Assembly: GCA_021029095.1 (NCBI GenBank)
Contig: JAJOHG010000016.1
Span: 1-64,000 of the forward strand
From: Phellopilus nigrolimitatus
Lineage: Eukaryota; Basidiomycota; Agaricomycetes; Hymenochaetales; Hymenochaetaceae
Length of the DNA: 64,000 nucleotides
Reading direction: 5' to 3'
Shown here piece by piece: positions 38,239 to 50,949 of the stretch. Under the pieces are notes generated by a model. It ran no database searches, was not told where the DNA came from, and saw nothing but the letters and a program-made list of their open reading frames with translations. The position numbers and the translations under genes are program-made. Within the stretch, counting starts at the first letter, position 1; the number at the start of each line of letters is the position of its first letter.

Positions 38239-38741
38239 TGATATATTTCGTTGAGGCCGACCGTGCTGCAAGTCAATGGCAGAGTCTCAAAAGCCGAGCA
38301 GAGAAGGCTCGGCTAACGCGAAAAGTCACACAGTGACACGGCGTTCGTGACTCGGTCTCCGCCCACCACGATCTCCGGTCGGAAACATACTCTGGGTTGT
38401 TTTTAGACTCTGCATTCTATTCTGCAGGTGTTTCTATCTTTGGGGGAAACCTCGGTGCTGAGTATTTGTTCCTTCTTGTGTGAGCGTGTGCCGGTCTTGG
38501 ACTCCAGCTGCTACCTGAAGCTTATCCGTACTCGAGAATTGGATCTGCGCTCCCCCATTCGAAGCTTTCTCAAGACGCTACGTACTCGAGCTCAGGTACT
38601 TGATACTTGCAGAATGGTTCTGCTTCTAGAGGACTGATACGGGACGCCCATCACAGATTTCTCTGTACGACTATATTGGTCGTCTCTTCTGCTATTGAAA
38701 ACAATCGCACAGCCGGCGCTTCATCTTGCGTGCGGCGGGCC
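38239..38741. promoter_or_regulatory. Bidirectional promoter between ARP6 and TANGO2, copy A
   Basis: This is the 503-bp gap between divergent start codons, conserved in copy B (52693-53194). The copies differ by a small replacement around 38450. No individual factor site is claimed. Confidence 0.45.
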
Positions 38742-39851
38742 ATGTGCATCGGTCTGTGGTCACTCGACCATCCAGAGTATGCAATGTATGCCGCGCCAAG
38801 ATCGATCGTTCCGTCTCGCGATGGCTCAATTATTTTGTGTTTGTGTCAGGATCCTGTGCTCGAACCGTGACGAGTATCTCTCACGGCCAACCGTCGATGC
38901 CCATTTCCATTCCTTTGGACGGGAGTCAGATGCACCTTTTGCATTGTCTGGCCGAGATCTCCAGGCCGGCGGTTCCTGGTTTGGAATCAATCGTGCTGGC
39001 AGAATAGCGCTCCTGTCAGTGACGCTGAAATAACTCGATTTCAAGGCTGACGTCAATCAATCAGGACGAATATTACCGAGCAGGGCGGCTCGTACACATC
39101 GTCGCGGGGTCATCTCGTATCTTCTTTTCTGCTTCCGGACGCGCCAGATATCGAGGAATTCACAAAAACGCTTACGAATGACCCGTCGGCTTTGTACGCT
39201 GGATTCAATTTACTTCTGCTCTCGCCTTCCAGGGAAGCGAACGACGTCTGTCTCACATATGATGGATGCCTGGTTACCAACTCTGGTGGCGGCGGTTCTA
39301 TCACGGCTCGACGGTTCCGGCCTGAGGAAAGGCGCGTCGGTGGTGTGTCTAACGGTATCGACGGCGCTAATGAGATCGCCTGGCCGAAGGTAACGAAGGG
39401 AGAAGCTTGTCTGAAGGAGCTTCTGTATGAGCAACAAAGCGCTTTATCCGAAAGGGAGCTCATAGACGGATTACTCGATATGTTGACGTGAGTCGGTGGA
39501 GCGTAGGCTTGCGCTTGGAGATACTCCTTTTTGTTACACCTCAACAGATGGGAGCCAACGGAACCTCCACGCAATCGCTCGCAGCTACGCACGTCGATTC
39601 AGATCCCCCCTTTACGCATGACCTCCAGTCTTTCTGCGGGCGCGTCTGCTGACGGGCCTGAATGGTACGGCACGCGTCTTTCGACGGTGATACTCGTGCG
39701 GCGGGATGGGCGTGTTCTGTTCGTCGAGAAGGATGCCTGGAAGTTAGATCCGAGCGGTGAAGGTCCGATCCGAGGAGATCCTCAAAGCGCGCGCGTCTTT
39801 CGCTTCCGTCTGAATGATACGGTGAATCACGAAGAGACACAGGAGCTGTGA
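38742..39851 (+). CDS. TANGO2/NRDE-family protein, copy A
   Basis: Four exons, 38742-38785, 38850-39014, 39065-39487 and 39548-39851, join in phase to 311 residues. The N-terminus MCIGLWSLDHPEYAM with a Cys at position 2 and the motif CSNRDEYLSRP (NRDE) are diagnostic. GGSWFGINRAGRIALL, GFNLLLLSP and WYGTRLSTVILVRRDG also match the family. Homologues in animals (TANGO2) are linked to Golgi organisation and mitochondrial/heme or lipid handling; the biochemical activity is not settled. The C-terminus ends ARVFRFRLND, the usual family ending, whereas copy B has a different tail. Confidence 0.88.
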
Positions 39852-40668
39852 TCTTTGTTCGATGAGATACATACATCCTTGTGTGTTATGCTACTATGAC
39901 CTATATCTATCCACGATTTGGACAGGGTGCGATGTTGTGTAATTACCTGAGTTTGAATCACGGCCTATGATACAACGATGTATATGGGAGCGGTGCCGAA
40001 CTAAGGGCTATAAGTACATGTAGTCCATACATGTGCTTCAACCTTTCTGAAGTCCCGGACGATGCGGAACATGAAGCTATGAAAGAAGGCAAAAGTGGAG
40101 AAGTCGGTCGAGGAGGACTTGCGGAACAGGGGTTCATTCACAATTTCGATATCAGAGTTTATGACGAAGAAGAGTGGAACGCTGCTATAGTTGGATCACA
40201 ACTTCTCTCGTTGTGGCTTGTATATTCATTTACCGAACGCAGGACGCAAGTGAAATCTGTAAAATAAAGCCGCCCCAGTCGAGATGCTCAAAGTCAATCG
40301 AGTTCCTTCTTTCGAGTTAATGATTTTGGACGCATTCTTCTCGATATGACGAAGCTGTGCAGTCTCGAACGAGAAGCCCTTTTGACTCGGGTCGAACCTG
40401 CGAGCGAGGAATTGATAAAACAGTGAAGTTATCAACAACAGCACAAGATGTAGTTGGAGACGAATCAGTGAGAAGAGGATGTAACATTATTTACCTTCGG
40501 TGGCAAGATATGTATCTGGACAAGATGATCAACACCGGAAGGGTTCAAAGCATGATATTTACAACAGAAAACGTAAAGTATAATTACACTTGAGGTAAAA
40601 TATATACAAGTCAGGTGGCCAGTAAGCTATCAGCGCCGAAAAACAGTCGAAGACAGAGCAAAGCATCA
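39852..40668. other. Intergenic region, no confident gene
   Basis: A plus-strand frame at 40031-40267 (DAEHEAMKEGKSGEVGRGG) and a minus-strand one at 40226-40444 overlap tail to tail. Neither has splice partners or recognisable family features. Confidence 0.4.
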
Positions 40669-42689
40669 TTAGAGTGCCTTCGCACGCCGATCTCTGCGAC
40701 GGCGGCGCAGATATCGTCGAGCGCTGGGGATCCCAAACTAGAAGAGCAGAAAACGACGATATGTGCAATCAGAAGACTAACGAGAAGGGTGCAGAATAAC
40801 ACTCGTACCTTCGTCAATGGATAGAGCACCAGAATTGTAGCACCTATGCCCCAGGCCCATTTGATGTGCCTAGGGAATGGCTCCGTGAAGATATTCTTAC
40901 CCCATTTTCTGATGACAAGTAGTTCTGTTACTACAGTTGCAAGTAGGAGCCACACATGGGCGCCCATTCTAATAGCTCTCCTATGACTAAGTTAGCAAGT
41001 TCCGAGACGCATCACTTACTTATATCGTACCTGGGGTCCATCAAGTACTGATAAAGCTCCCTGACTGCGGGCAACGCCCATACAAAAATAAGTGCGAGCC
41101 TGGCAATTACAAATGGATGGCTCGGATCCATCCAAAGCAAACTCTGAGAAAAAAGCAAATGAGCAGTTTGGACTTCTTTAACGTTAGTTACGTTACCTTT
41201 AAGTAGAAAGGATTCAATTCAGCTGCGAGGAAAACCGCGAGAAGAAGCACTACAGTGAGGTAATGAAAAAACGACGCGGTCCCCTCCCATTTGAACGCGG
41301 TAAAATCGTGCGGGGAGAATTGCGTGATGACCCGCTTTGTCTTGAGACGGAAGCCACGGGTTTGGCGAAGTCCCCGCCATTCGTAATACTAATATTCAAA
41401 AGAACATGAAGTCAGATTAGTTCGCCCCAAAGACACCCCTGTACCCTGAACTTGCTTTAACTTCAAAATATTGACACGTCTTCATCCCTGAATAAGATTG
41501 TAAGCCAGTTATAAAACTACAAATTGGTCAAGGACCATTACCCAGATATGTTCCAAGCCAGTTACACACGAGAACATCCAAAATCCACTGTGTGCAGCGG
41601 TGTGAATAGATCTTCTTCCGGATCCATTTCATTGTAAATACATACGTGATCCCACCAGCACTAAACACAGCATATTGAGTTGACTGCTAAGGGGAGGTGA
41701 CTCGCGGCAAGGAAACTCACCTCAGCAAAATTAGCTAGCTGATGCTGCAGACTATATTCGGCAAGTTCGAAGGCAATACTTAGTATCTAGATTGATCAAT
41801 TGTTTAAGAACCACCAATGAAAGTTTGAGAAAGCATACCCAGCAAAACCAATAGTCGCGAAGAATCAAGGCCTTTCCGAACCAACCCAATGCATGTGCAA
41901 TACAGAAGATATCTAATGCATCCTGGAAACAGGACAGTTGTCATACATTTAGAATTTGGGAAACTAGCACCAAAAGACATACCCAAACGTTCCTCAGCGT
42001 GAAGTCACAGTTCTCTGCGTAGCTCTTTTCTGGCAACGGCACGCCGAGATTCGGGTCGATGTACTTCATCATCTGTCTCGCGGTATTCAAATCCTGAAAT
42101 AGTAAAAAGACGAGCGCGAGTTCGTAGAGAAGGTTGATTCCCAGAACAACACGCCAAAAAGCAGGGTGGGGCCGGATAAATGGACCGTCCCGAAATTGAA
42201 GCATGGAGAAGAGCAAGAAAAATGACATGACCGCGTAAACGCCTCTATAGCACACGTTAAGCATTTTAGCTTTTGAAACAATATTAAATGAAAGCATATA
42301 TGATCGCTTACAATCGGCGCTTATCTTTTCCTTCTTCCAAAACGTCATTAGTGGTTGCGACATACGCCATTAAACTCATGCCGAGCGCGAGGGCCGTCAG
42401 AGTTATCGGGTGATAGAAAAACCTGTCAGACTCTGCTCAGTAAAGTGCGCGTGATTGTAGATGCGTATATCGAAGCATACTCTATACTGGTGTCGCGCTT
42501 CTCTGCGAACGGCTGAATTTGCGTATATGGTTCATTGCGGTCGGCCTGGGTAAAAGAAACTGCTACGTGAAACACGGCTCTAACACGGTCTCGAGGGAGA
42601 GACAACGCACATCATACCCTGAAGGAGAGTTCGTCAGCTAGCAAGTTCTTTATAAACGTCGGGCGACTCACATCGGACAGGCACCCCAT
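40669..42689 (-). CDS. Phosphatidylserine synthase, base-exchange type (PTDSS1/2-like)
   Basis: Thirteen exons join in phase to 414 residues: 42689-42672, 42545-42481, 42422-42312, 42244-41983, 41922-41839, 41786-41721, 41660-41646, 41587-41542, 41487-41456, 41388-41197, 41143-41031, 40980-40809, 40737-40669. Family motifs are [84 protein letters not shown] and ELNPFYLKSLLWMDPSHP, with eight or more hydrophobic spans. This PF03034-type ER enzyme exchanges serine for the head group of PC or PE, unlike yeast Cho1. The CWWDH segment is a 15-nt microexon. The intron at 41389-41455 has a GC donor (gcaagt). The N-terminus is uncertain: the first exon MGCLSD is short, and an upstream coiled-coil-like frame (42672-42873) might join through an 8-nt exon. 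Confidence 0.88.
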
Positions 42690-45209
42690 GCAACCCAGGT
42701 TCAGGCTCGGGGTCTGGTGGGGACAAAAATCCTGAGTCCGACTCCTCCACTGGCGACGTAGGCGACAAGCCGCCCTCGTCTTTGCTGATCGAGGCCCGTA
42801 TGGCCGACATCTCTCTTATATTCGTACTCAAAGCCGCGGCGGTGGTGGTAAGAGCGGAGATGCGTTCTGCCACTTCTGTGCGCGCGTCGCATTGCTACAG
42901 CCTTAGCTGCACGCCCAAATGATGACGTACTGCTTACTGCTTACGAACGTGCAAATATTTGTAACTCCGCTAATGTGCCGGAATAGGTCAAAATGTGGCG
43001 TATACAGATGGGTCCACTGAGAAAGGAAGACGGTTCCCGCCTGCGTAGCACGTCAAGTTGTCACTCACCATTGCCTATGGTATGCTGCCAGCTCAACATA
43101 TCCAAAAACATAACAAGTATGTATCGTATGTTTATAATATGCATCTAAATCAAAAGAGTATGTGCAGTCAAACATTATTTGACACCGTTTTCGTGTCAAC
43201 AAGGCGGACGGGAACTGCCTTTCTGTTTAGGATGGAGGGAAGATTTTTCTGACATTTGGTTGGCAAAAGATGCGAAGTACAGATCTAAAATCTAAAAAGT
43301 AGGACGCGGTTCGGTCCGTCATTCCATGTATTCTCCTCAATTAATACAGTAGCATCAGCCGTACATCTTCTAAAACGAAACACGCCGGGAGGATCACTTC
43401 GGCAAGCGTGTCAATTATCACCGCAGCGTGTGCTCCGAACGAGGGGAGGCTCTGCAATAATTTAAAAACCGCTCAAAGCCGCCGGCACACTCATTATCAT
43501 CGACATATGAAGACCGGTAAGCTACGGCGCAAATACTGTGGCTTTAACACTTTATTAACGTTGACCGAGCACGGCAGAGACCTTGTGCGCACTGTCCGAC
43601 TCCCTGAAAATCTTTCTGACGTCAGCCCTCAAAACCTAATCATGCTCGACGAACTTAACAGCTCGCGTACAGAGGTACATATTGAGTCGTAGAAAGTTCT
43701 CGAGACAAAATCGCATGTGGTCGATCGGCACGCAGAAAGGCTTATATCATTGAGATAAAGTATCGTCGCGGAAAGCTAGGACTCCTCGGGTGGCAAATGC
43801 AATAAATGACTGTCTGTCCGAGCATCCGAGATGTTCGTTGACAACACAGGCAAGAATAGCTTAGACTAGAATAAGTACCGCCACCAGGCTCCTGTCAGAG
43901 CTTCTATACGCTAATCTTGAGGACGAGGAAGGAAATCGATTTTAGAGCGTAAAGATCAGCAAGGAGCTCACTTACCCTGTCGGGTGAGAAGAGTTCAAAA
44001 GCAGCGCATGGTAGAGAAGGGGGAAGAGTTCCGCGGGATTTCACAGACTTTTATATTCAAAGCAAGTGCCAATTGGGAGAAGTGAAGTCAAATGACTGAT
44101 CGAGGTATTCGTTTCGTATGCGCACATCCGACTTCCGTGATTCCTCCATTCCTCGACAGAGAATGGTGAAAAAAGAGGAGCGCCGGTCCGGCAGTAACGC
44201 TTGAAGGTGACGCTGGCGTTTAGAAAAATCGCACGTTTAAGGCGACTTGATTCGACGAACCAGAACAGCAAAGATGCCACGATAAACTGAACTAGATCAG
44301 TATCAGATAAATTTATTTCAGGATTTTCGACGGATTTCGAAGCCGGAAAAGGGACCAGTCAAGGCTGGTATCGGATTTCGGCACGGAAAAAGAGCGCTCG
44401 AAGACCACAACTCAGACTGACAGCAAAGTACGTAAATCACAATCACGTTGACCGTATTGCAGTTTGCTGCCAACTAACCAGCCTTCACTGTCACCGAGGA
44501 GTCGCGAGGTGATTGGAAAACAAGAGAGGACAGATAAGAGAACAATCATGTTTGTATCCGAGCCAGACGGAGTTTTATGCTTTTACATCTTGTTCAGAAC
44601 GTGCCAGAAGACGACAACAGCAAGAAGAGAGGGGTACGAGGGCTTGCAACCCCGGCCAAAATGAGAGTTTCAGTTCCGCGACAGAGAACCAGGTCTGCCC
44701 CTGCGGGATTGGTTAAAGCACCGAACTAAGTAGTCGGCGCGCTGGGAAAGTCAAGAATAATCCATCGGCTTACATACATCATTTTACGTATTATCTACAA
44801 GAGAGCAGTACTCTCTGTCAGATGCACCGTCCAACTGATGCTTCAGGTGAGTCGGTAATTCGGACCAGAGAGCCTGAGGTTGCAGTGACAAAGCCGTTTT
44901 AAGCAGCGAAGTCGGTATCGACCTGCTTGGCGGCTTCAGACGACCAATGAACCCGACGTGGACCCCAAGTTGTCAGTAGAGCAGCAAAAGCCGAGTTTTC
45001 GACTTTTTCGCTTACCTCTCGAGTCTCCATATGATCCTAGAGAGAACCAGTCGTTTTACAGCGTTAACCAGTGGTGTTCCGTCGCTAAACGTGGGGATTC
45101 TCAAAGAGGTCTGCATTGGGAGGGCACTCGATCGAAACGTGTACTAAGTACACAAATCCAGAGGATTGAGCGAGCCTCCGGCCACCGCGACGGAAAACGA
45201 ACTGTCTGT
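42690..45209. other. Intergenic region, mostly without recognisable genes
   Basis: 42690-42897 holds a minus-strand frame AERISALTTTAAALSTNIRE with coiled-coil character and an upstream acceptor-like ctgtag but no ATG. It may be 5' coding of the synthase or a separate lost gene. 42900-45200 shows only short random frames. Confidence 0.4.
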
Positions 45210-46088
45210 TTACTTTGTTGGTCCTTGTCTTTCTCTCAGGCCAAGGCATCGGTCCTTTTCCATCGGCGCAGGCCCATTGAATAAACGCTCCAGCAGGGCG
45301 GAGAGTTCTTGCATTGCCTTGCTTTTCCGCCGTTCACCTGGGTCCATAGGAAGCTCCAGGATTCCTTTTCCAACTGTATTCTCGACGTGCCTTGCGTGCT
45401 CAGTCAACGTCTTCGATTCTCTGTCACGCTTGAGGCTCTGATCGAATATATATCGGTCTGGGGGTTGATTCTCCGAGTTTTCCCTAAGCGGATCGCCATT
45501 TCGCCGATGCTTGTCAGTGCCGTCGCGGCCGTCCAGTCCGTTAGAAGATCGAAGGCAACGGGCAACTTGAGCATATAACCAGGGACCACTTCAGCTGGGT
45601 TCGCGAAGGTCCGAAAATCTTGAAGTGGAAAAGCTTGTTTGAAGGGTGTGTAGTATGGCCTTCGACATGAAAGCGACCGATATCGCAATCACGCCATAGC
45701 GAGCCAGTCATGCCATTCTCAGAGCCGCCCATCGGCGAATAATATATATCCGGGAGAAGGTATTTAAAAGCTGAGCAAACAAAGTCATCGAGATCGAATA
45801 CAATCCGTCTTAACACTTGAGGTTTCAACAGGTTCGCTTCGCAAGAATACCACCAGCAAGTCGTTCGTTCGTCATTCGTCCACCTTGATTTCCTCTGGAT
45901 GGGTCCTTGTGATCGCCTGGCTTTCTCTTTGGGCTTCGAAACTCGGCGACGCGGGTTTGTAAACGATTACACTTCTCAAAGTTAGGGGTTATAATGCACT
46001 TTTGTATGAACTCAATTCCAACTCTGATCCCATATAGCACGGGACACTCGCGAAGCGCAAACGTATTCAAATTGTCCACGGAGATCAC
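45210..46088 (-). pseudogene. Decayed unidentified gene
   Basis: Minus-strand pieces in order are LYGIRVGIEFIQKC, RRIVFDLDDFVCSAFKYLLP with MTGSLWRDCDIGRFHVEGHT, VPGYMLKLPVAFDLLTDWTA with ASSVTENRR, and ENTVGKGILELPMDPGERR. They read as one protein but sit in changing frames: breaks near 45620 (after LFHFKIFG) and 45405 (after SVTENRR). The composition is convincingly coding. I do not recognise the family. No intact copy is in the window. Confidence 0.45.
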
Positions 46089-49000
46089 ATAAAGTCGTTA
46101 TCGCCGTGGTTCGCTATGAGCAAGTTTGTACGCGTAGACCAATTCGGATACGTCCCTAGTCTGCTATGAATTGAATGCGCGCGCCCCGTTCATGCTATTC
46201 TCTTGCGCACAGTCGAGATTGGCATCGTGCTCTGACCATACCGGCCTGCCGCTCCTCTCCGTACCATTACTTTATTTTAGCCGTGCGTGCGAAGACTACC
46301 ATTTTGGCAAACTCTGGGCCCACTGTACTTTGCAGACTCTGGCATCTACTTCTTCGCCTAAATAACTCCCTAATCAAGGGGTACAATATCCAAAAAGCAG
46401 CTTCCGTCATAATCCGAGTATGGGTTGCTTTCCTCGACCGCGAGCATCTTTCAATATGTCCGAAGCAACTTCAACGTGAACCGTGCAGCTGATCAATCCG
46501 ACCTGTCCTTCCTTTGAATTTCATAGGGCCTAGTTCGCAAGCCTATCATTCGTGCCTTCATCGGAGGCCGACGAAAGGCTCTAATACAGCACCCTGGGAA
46601 GGAGTGGCTGAGTAACTAACTTTCTCAAATTCTACTCTACACTGTAACTTTACCTTCTTACTAGACTCTGCGAATCCGACCTCCTTCTCGCATTGATAGT
46701 CACGCTCTCGCCTCGGCCTGGCTAGACTAAGGTTGCTGGTCTAAATACAGAACTGACCACGGGCGGTCTCAAATGAGCGGGCTCCCGCTACATGACGGCA
46801 AAGTCATTGCCGCCCGACGCCTCCCGTTTCTTCCGCTCTCAAGCTTGCGGTAGAAGGGCCGAAACTGAAGCTTCAAAGTTCAATGAGCAGCTCTAGTCGT
46901 TTTCGGTAGAGCCCTGCGTGCGAGCTATTTGTCAGCGTCTGGGAGACAGCCCGCTCTACATGGCGCAGTATGAGCTTTGTTTTTTTTGGTCTTCTCATCT
47001 CTGATTCTGTCACTTCTCGATAGCTATGACTCTTTTGTATCTGCTTCCGTCCCGCAAAAGAAGCTCATGCTGTGAGCTTGTTACTGCGATACGCTTACCT
47101 CCCGTCCCTGAGTCGTACGTCCAATGTCTAAAATGGGGATGTTCTGTGCTAATGTTGAGCAGCTACTTTACATGACAATTCTTTTGTCGTCTCTTCATCG
47201 CTTCCTACGCCGCGCACCCCTTTAAAACAACACTTGCTCAAAGAAGCGTGATACAAGAGGATGAAGGCTTCTGACTTCCTTTCGCTTTGCCTCGCTTTTC
47301 GCGTGCCTTCATCACAATGCTCAAAATGACTGTTAGATGAATCCGCTACTCGCGTATTACATAGTAAACAAGAAACTATGAGCTCAGTCCATGCCAGATC
47401 CTCGTAACCTATAGAGAAGACGAGCTAGCTAAGATGAAAGAAGGGGTGCAAATTCCGCGTCCTGGATCATATCCGTCCTTTTCGTCATGCCTCATACGCC
47501 AGAAGCCATTACCGGCCCATCGCAATCTTCGAACCACGGTCCGTAGTTGCTGTCATCGCATGCTGGTGGCTGCGTTACTGAGACCCTCGTTCGCCTTCAC
47601 AAACGAAGCGTGCCGCTTCTTTTTCCCCCCTGAAATTATTTCAAACCGGCGTGCCAGAAAGCTCGACCACACCCGTTACTTTCTGTCGTCTGAATAGCGA
47701 TCTACGTTGCGGACCGATTTCCTGCCGAGATTAATGGAGGCCAGTGAAATATATAAATATATATATGTGTGTTCAGACTCCTGATCGTATAAACTCAAGC
47801 ATAGCTTTTGACTATCTTAGCATTTATGCCAGGTGGTATCGGCACTTACACACCTTTTAGTGTGTATACTGCAAGCGGCTACGCCCTGTCTGTGCCAAAC
47901 TCAATGTTTATCCTGTTCTTCTCAAGAAATGTATTAGGCAGTTGGGACCCCGAGATGTCCTGTAGAAATTTTCGCCACATTTTAACTTAATCCGGTAGTC
48001 GCGCGGATCCACAATTTCGTTTCGTCCTTCCAAGCAGCCGTCACCGTGAGTCGCAAGCATGGAAACCGGCTTACGCACTATTGTGTACCCGAAGATGCAG
48101 GCGTTCTCGGGGCGTCGGAACGTGGCCGGTGAGAGTATCGGGCTGCAGATGATGCAGATGATGAGAAGATGGATGCAATGTGCGAATCCGGGAGGTGGAA
48201 CTGCACAATTCAAGATCACTCCTAGAGTGCACAGAGCACGGCCTGAATGCATCTCCTTTTACACCAATCGAGGAAGGAAAAGAGAAGCCGAAACGAAATA
48301 CAAGTGCAAGAGAGATTGCGAAGTCCGGCATATATGTGACGGCCAGCATGCCCATATCAGGACGCTGCACCCCGAGTTGCCTGTTACTTATCCAAGTTCG
48401 CCGCCCACGACCGCTTTGCCGCACAAGTCAATGCGGACGCTGCGGACGCTATGAATATTTGACTTTAGATCCAGAAGGCTTTGTTTCTTTTTTCCAGGAG
48501 GGTCCTACCCTGAGTCTTGACTCGTCCGAGAAGAACCATAGGTTATGAGGGCCCGCCGGAGTTGTCCCGTCCCGAGGATATCGCTGCTTGTCGTGCGTAG
48601 TCGTAACCTAAAGTAAACTCTGCGCTCTTGAACGAGGAAATGTGTATGCCATTTTTTAGTTTGACAGGTCGAAGGTCGCCCCGATCATTCCCAGAGCGGT
48701 CTGGGACTTTGGAAGGTTCACTCTCGCTTACTTGTTTGGAAGCGAGCTCTAATGGGCTTCAGAGGACCACTGGTCGATGCACAGCGACAACGTTTGTGTC
48801 TTGTCGTCACAGGGGTGGCTGCGTGCTGACGCGTGTAGCTACAGACGATTGATGCATGAGCTATTCAGTCGCTATCCTTGAATCGGGCACAGAAAACCGG
48901 AATTAAATTAATAGATTCGTTAAGTGTACAAAAAGGGGGCGGGAAACGAGACCAGGCTGGCGGTGCAAAGAGAGAGATTGACCTGCGACGTCTGAAGGGG

Positions 49001-49283
49001 CGCGCGCCTGCATCAGAACGATAACCAAGAGATCCATTAGATCCTTCTCGAGTCCAGACGCAGTACCCAAAGCAGTCTTCCGTACAAACTTGGATGCGCC
49101 GTAATCCGTAGGTTCTTGTTTGTGTCCCATTTATTAATTTGTTTTTCTTTGCTATAAGTAGCGGCTAGCAATCCGTCCGTAGCTCCGATACAGATCCCTT
49201 CCGCCGAGTCTCGCGAATTGCCACAACCGCCCTCGCTCTACGGCTTCCACCTATCTCGCATCTGCCCTTCTCAGTATTCCACT
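46089..49283. other. Intergenic region, no gene seen
   Basis: Short overlapping frames only. An (AT)n microsatellite grading to TG lies at about 47747-47772. The last 140 bases before 49284 are the likely promoter/5' UTR of the transcription-factor gene. Confidence 0.4.
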
Positions 49284-50949
49284 ATGTTTTCCGCTGATGC
49301 TTCGCAACCGCACATAATGAAGGGCGACTTGCTCGACCTTGACTTTACTATGGACATGGACCACAGGAAGCGCCGCAGGAACAGGACAACCCAGTCGTGT
49401 CTGAATTGCCACACCTCGAAACGCAAGGTCGGTTACTGTTTTCTCGTTGCCGGGAATGCTGCAGCTCACCAGACTATACTAAGTGCGATCGCAAGAGGTC
49501 GGTCGCTGTCAGCTTGTCCGCCCCACGTCTGCTTCAGTGACTAACCGCATACTCTAATAATAACAATAGGCCCTGTCAGAGGTGTATACAACTTGGCCTC
49601 GTTGGTGTCCTACTATCTATCATATCAGAATCAGAAACCTGACTGTTCTATTCAAGACTGGCCTGTGTGTATATGAGGTCGATGACCCCGCCCTCAGGTA
49701 AGTTCCTGGTCTTCTCGTTGCGCCTCGCGCTCCGGTACTCACGCTGTCTTACTACAGAGATGACCCTGACCTCGACGAAACGACTCGTCTTCGGAATCGC
49801 ATCGCTGAACTTGAAAGCCTCGTGCGCGAGCTCCGTGGTATGTCGCTTCTCTCAATATAACGTCCTGGCAAATTGCACATGGCCCGAGTGTATTGTCTGA
49901 GTCGTCCGTGCCCAGTAGTATTGATTACGTCACTAATTATTATGTCATCACTACAGGGAAACCACATCCACGATGGGCAGACCCGAATTACTATGACGGC
50001 GATGCGAGCGACAAATGGCATACGCGCTCACAGAAACGTAGCAACCTTTCCACCGGTACCGTCAAACCGCGCCGCCTGCATTCCCCGCCGCCCGAGCATG
50101 CCGGAAGCGCCGTGAACGGCGTCTCGGTCAAGACGGAACCGGTAAACGACATGCAGCATGCAGCATGCTATTACCGACTCTCACCGTCTCCTCCGCCGCA
50201 TTCGGCTCCAAACGCGCCGTATAGTATGAATATTGGACAGCTACCCACAGACCATTTTGCGCAAGGTCCTTTCGATGTCAACGGTGGTGCCGGCGGCTGT
50301 TCGCCCGTCGCGTATTCACCTTCATCATCGGCTTCAAGCGGCCTCAACGGTTCGCACGGTTTCTTCTCATTGAGGTCTACACTGTGATATGATAAAATTC
50401 CAATAGGTCAATCGCCACATGATTTGTATCGCTATGATGACTCATGTCCCTGCACTTCCGACCCGGCAGCGAACCATTCGTTTATTGCTCTTGCACGGCA
50501 GCTTGAGGGGATGTCAAACTACCTGCAGCATCTTCCGGAGCACACGCAGAACCGATGCCATATTTATCGGCGTATCCAGGAGCTCAAGAGTATTCTGCAG
50601 TACGTCAATTAGGCAACAAGCGCTTAGTACTACCTCAATTTACTCTTTTATTTCAATCAGTGGTGACAGTTCCCCCAAATCTTCATCAACTTCGCCTCCG
50701 ATGCCATTCGGTGGATATGATCCTCATGGATCAGACTCACTCCGCTCTCCTGTAGATTCAGATCTCATGACACCATTATCACTTCAGTCATCCGTACCAC
50801 TCTCGTCACCCGCCACACCACATTCGCTCCACGTCCTTCAGTGGGCAACAGATGGTGGTAATGCACACCATAATGGGCATGTCAATCCATACTTCGCAAA
50901 CCAGGGCGTATATTCGAAGGCGGTTAACGCATACGACGTCGTGGCTTGA
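49284..50949 (+). CDS. Zn(II)2Cys6 fungal transcription factor
   Basis: Eight exons, 49284-49427, 49484-49497, 49570-49600, 49657-49697, 49758-49837, 49957-50358, 50407-50599 and 50661-50949, join in phase to 397 residues. The binuclear zinc cluster is CLNCHTSKRKCDRKRPCQRC followed by IQLGLTGLCVY: C-x2-C-x6-C-x5-C-x2-C-x8-C, all six cysteines present, preceded by a basic RKRRRNR stretch. Next come an acidic linker and a coiled-coil dimerisation helix (LRNRIAELESLVRELRG). The remainder is Ser/Pro/Asn/His-rich and likely disordered and regulatory; no fungal_trans middle-homology region is seen, so it is shorter than most of the class. The third Cys lies in a 14-nt microexon. Target genes cannot be inferred from position. 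Confidence 0.9.

Larger units (their letters stand above)
36230..39800 (+). repeat. Left copy of an inverted segmental duplication (ARP6-TANGO2)
   Basis: It is inversely repeated at about 51635-55220. Corresponding positions sum to 91433-91434 almost throughout, so the copies are colinear with only 1-3 base indels. Protein-level differences are a few per hundred residues. Similarity decays gradually below 36300 and stops sharply near 39800 inside the last TANGO2 exon. The copies are separated by about 11.8 kb. Confidence 0.9.
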
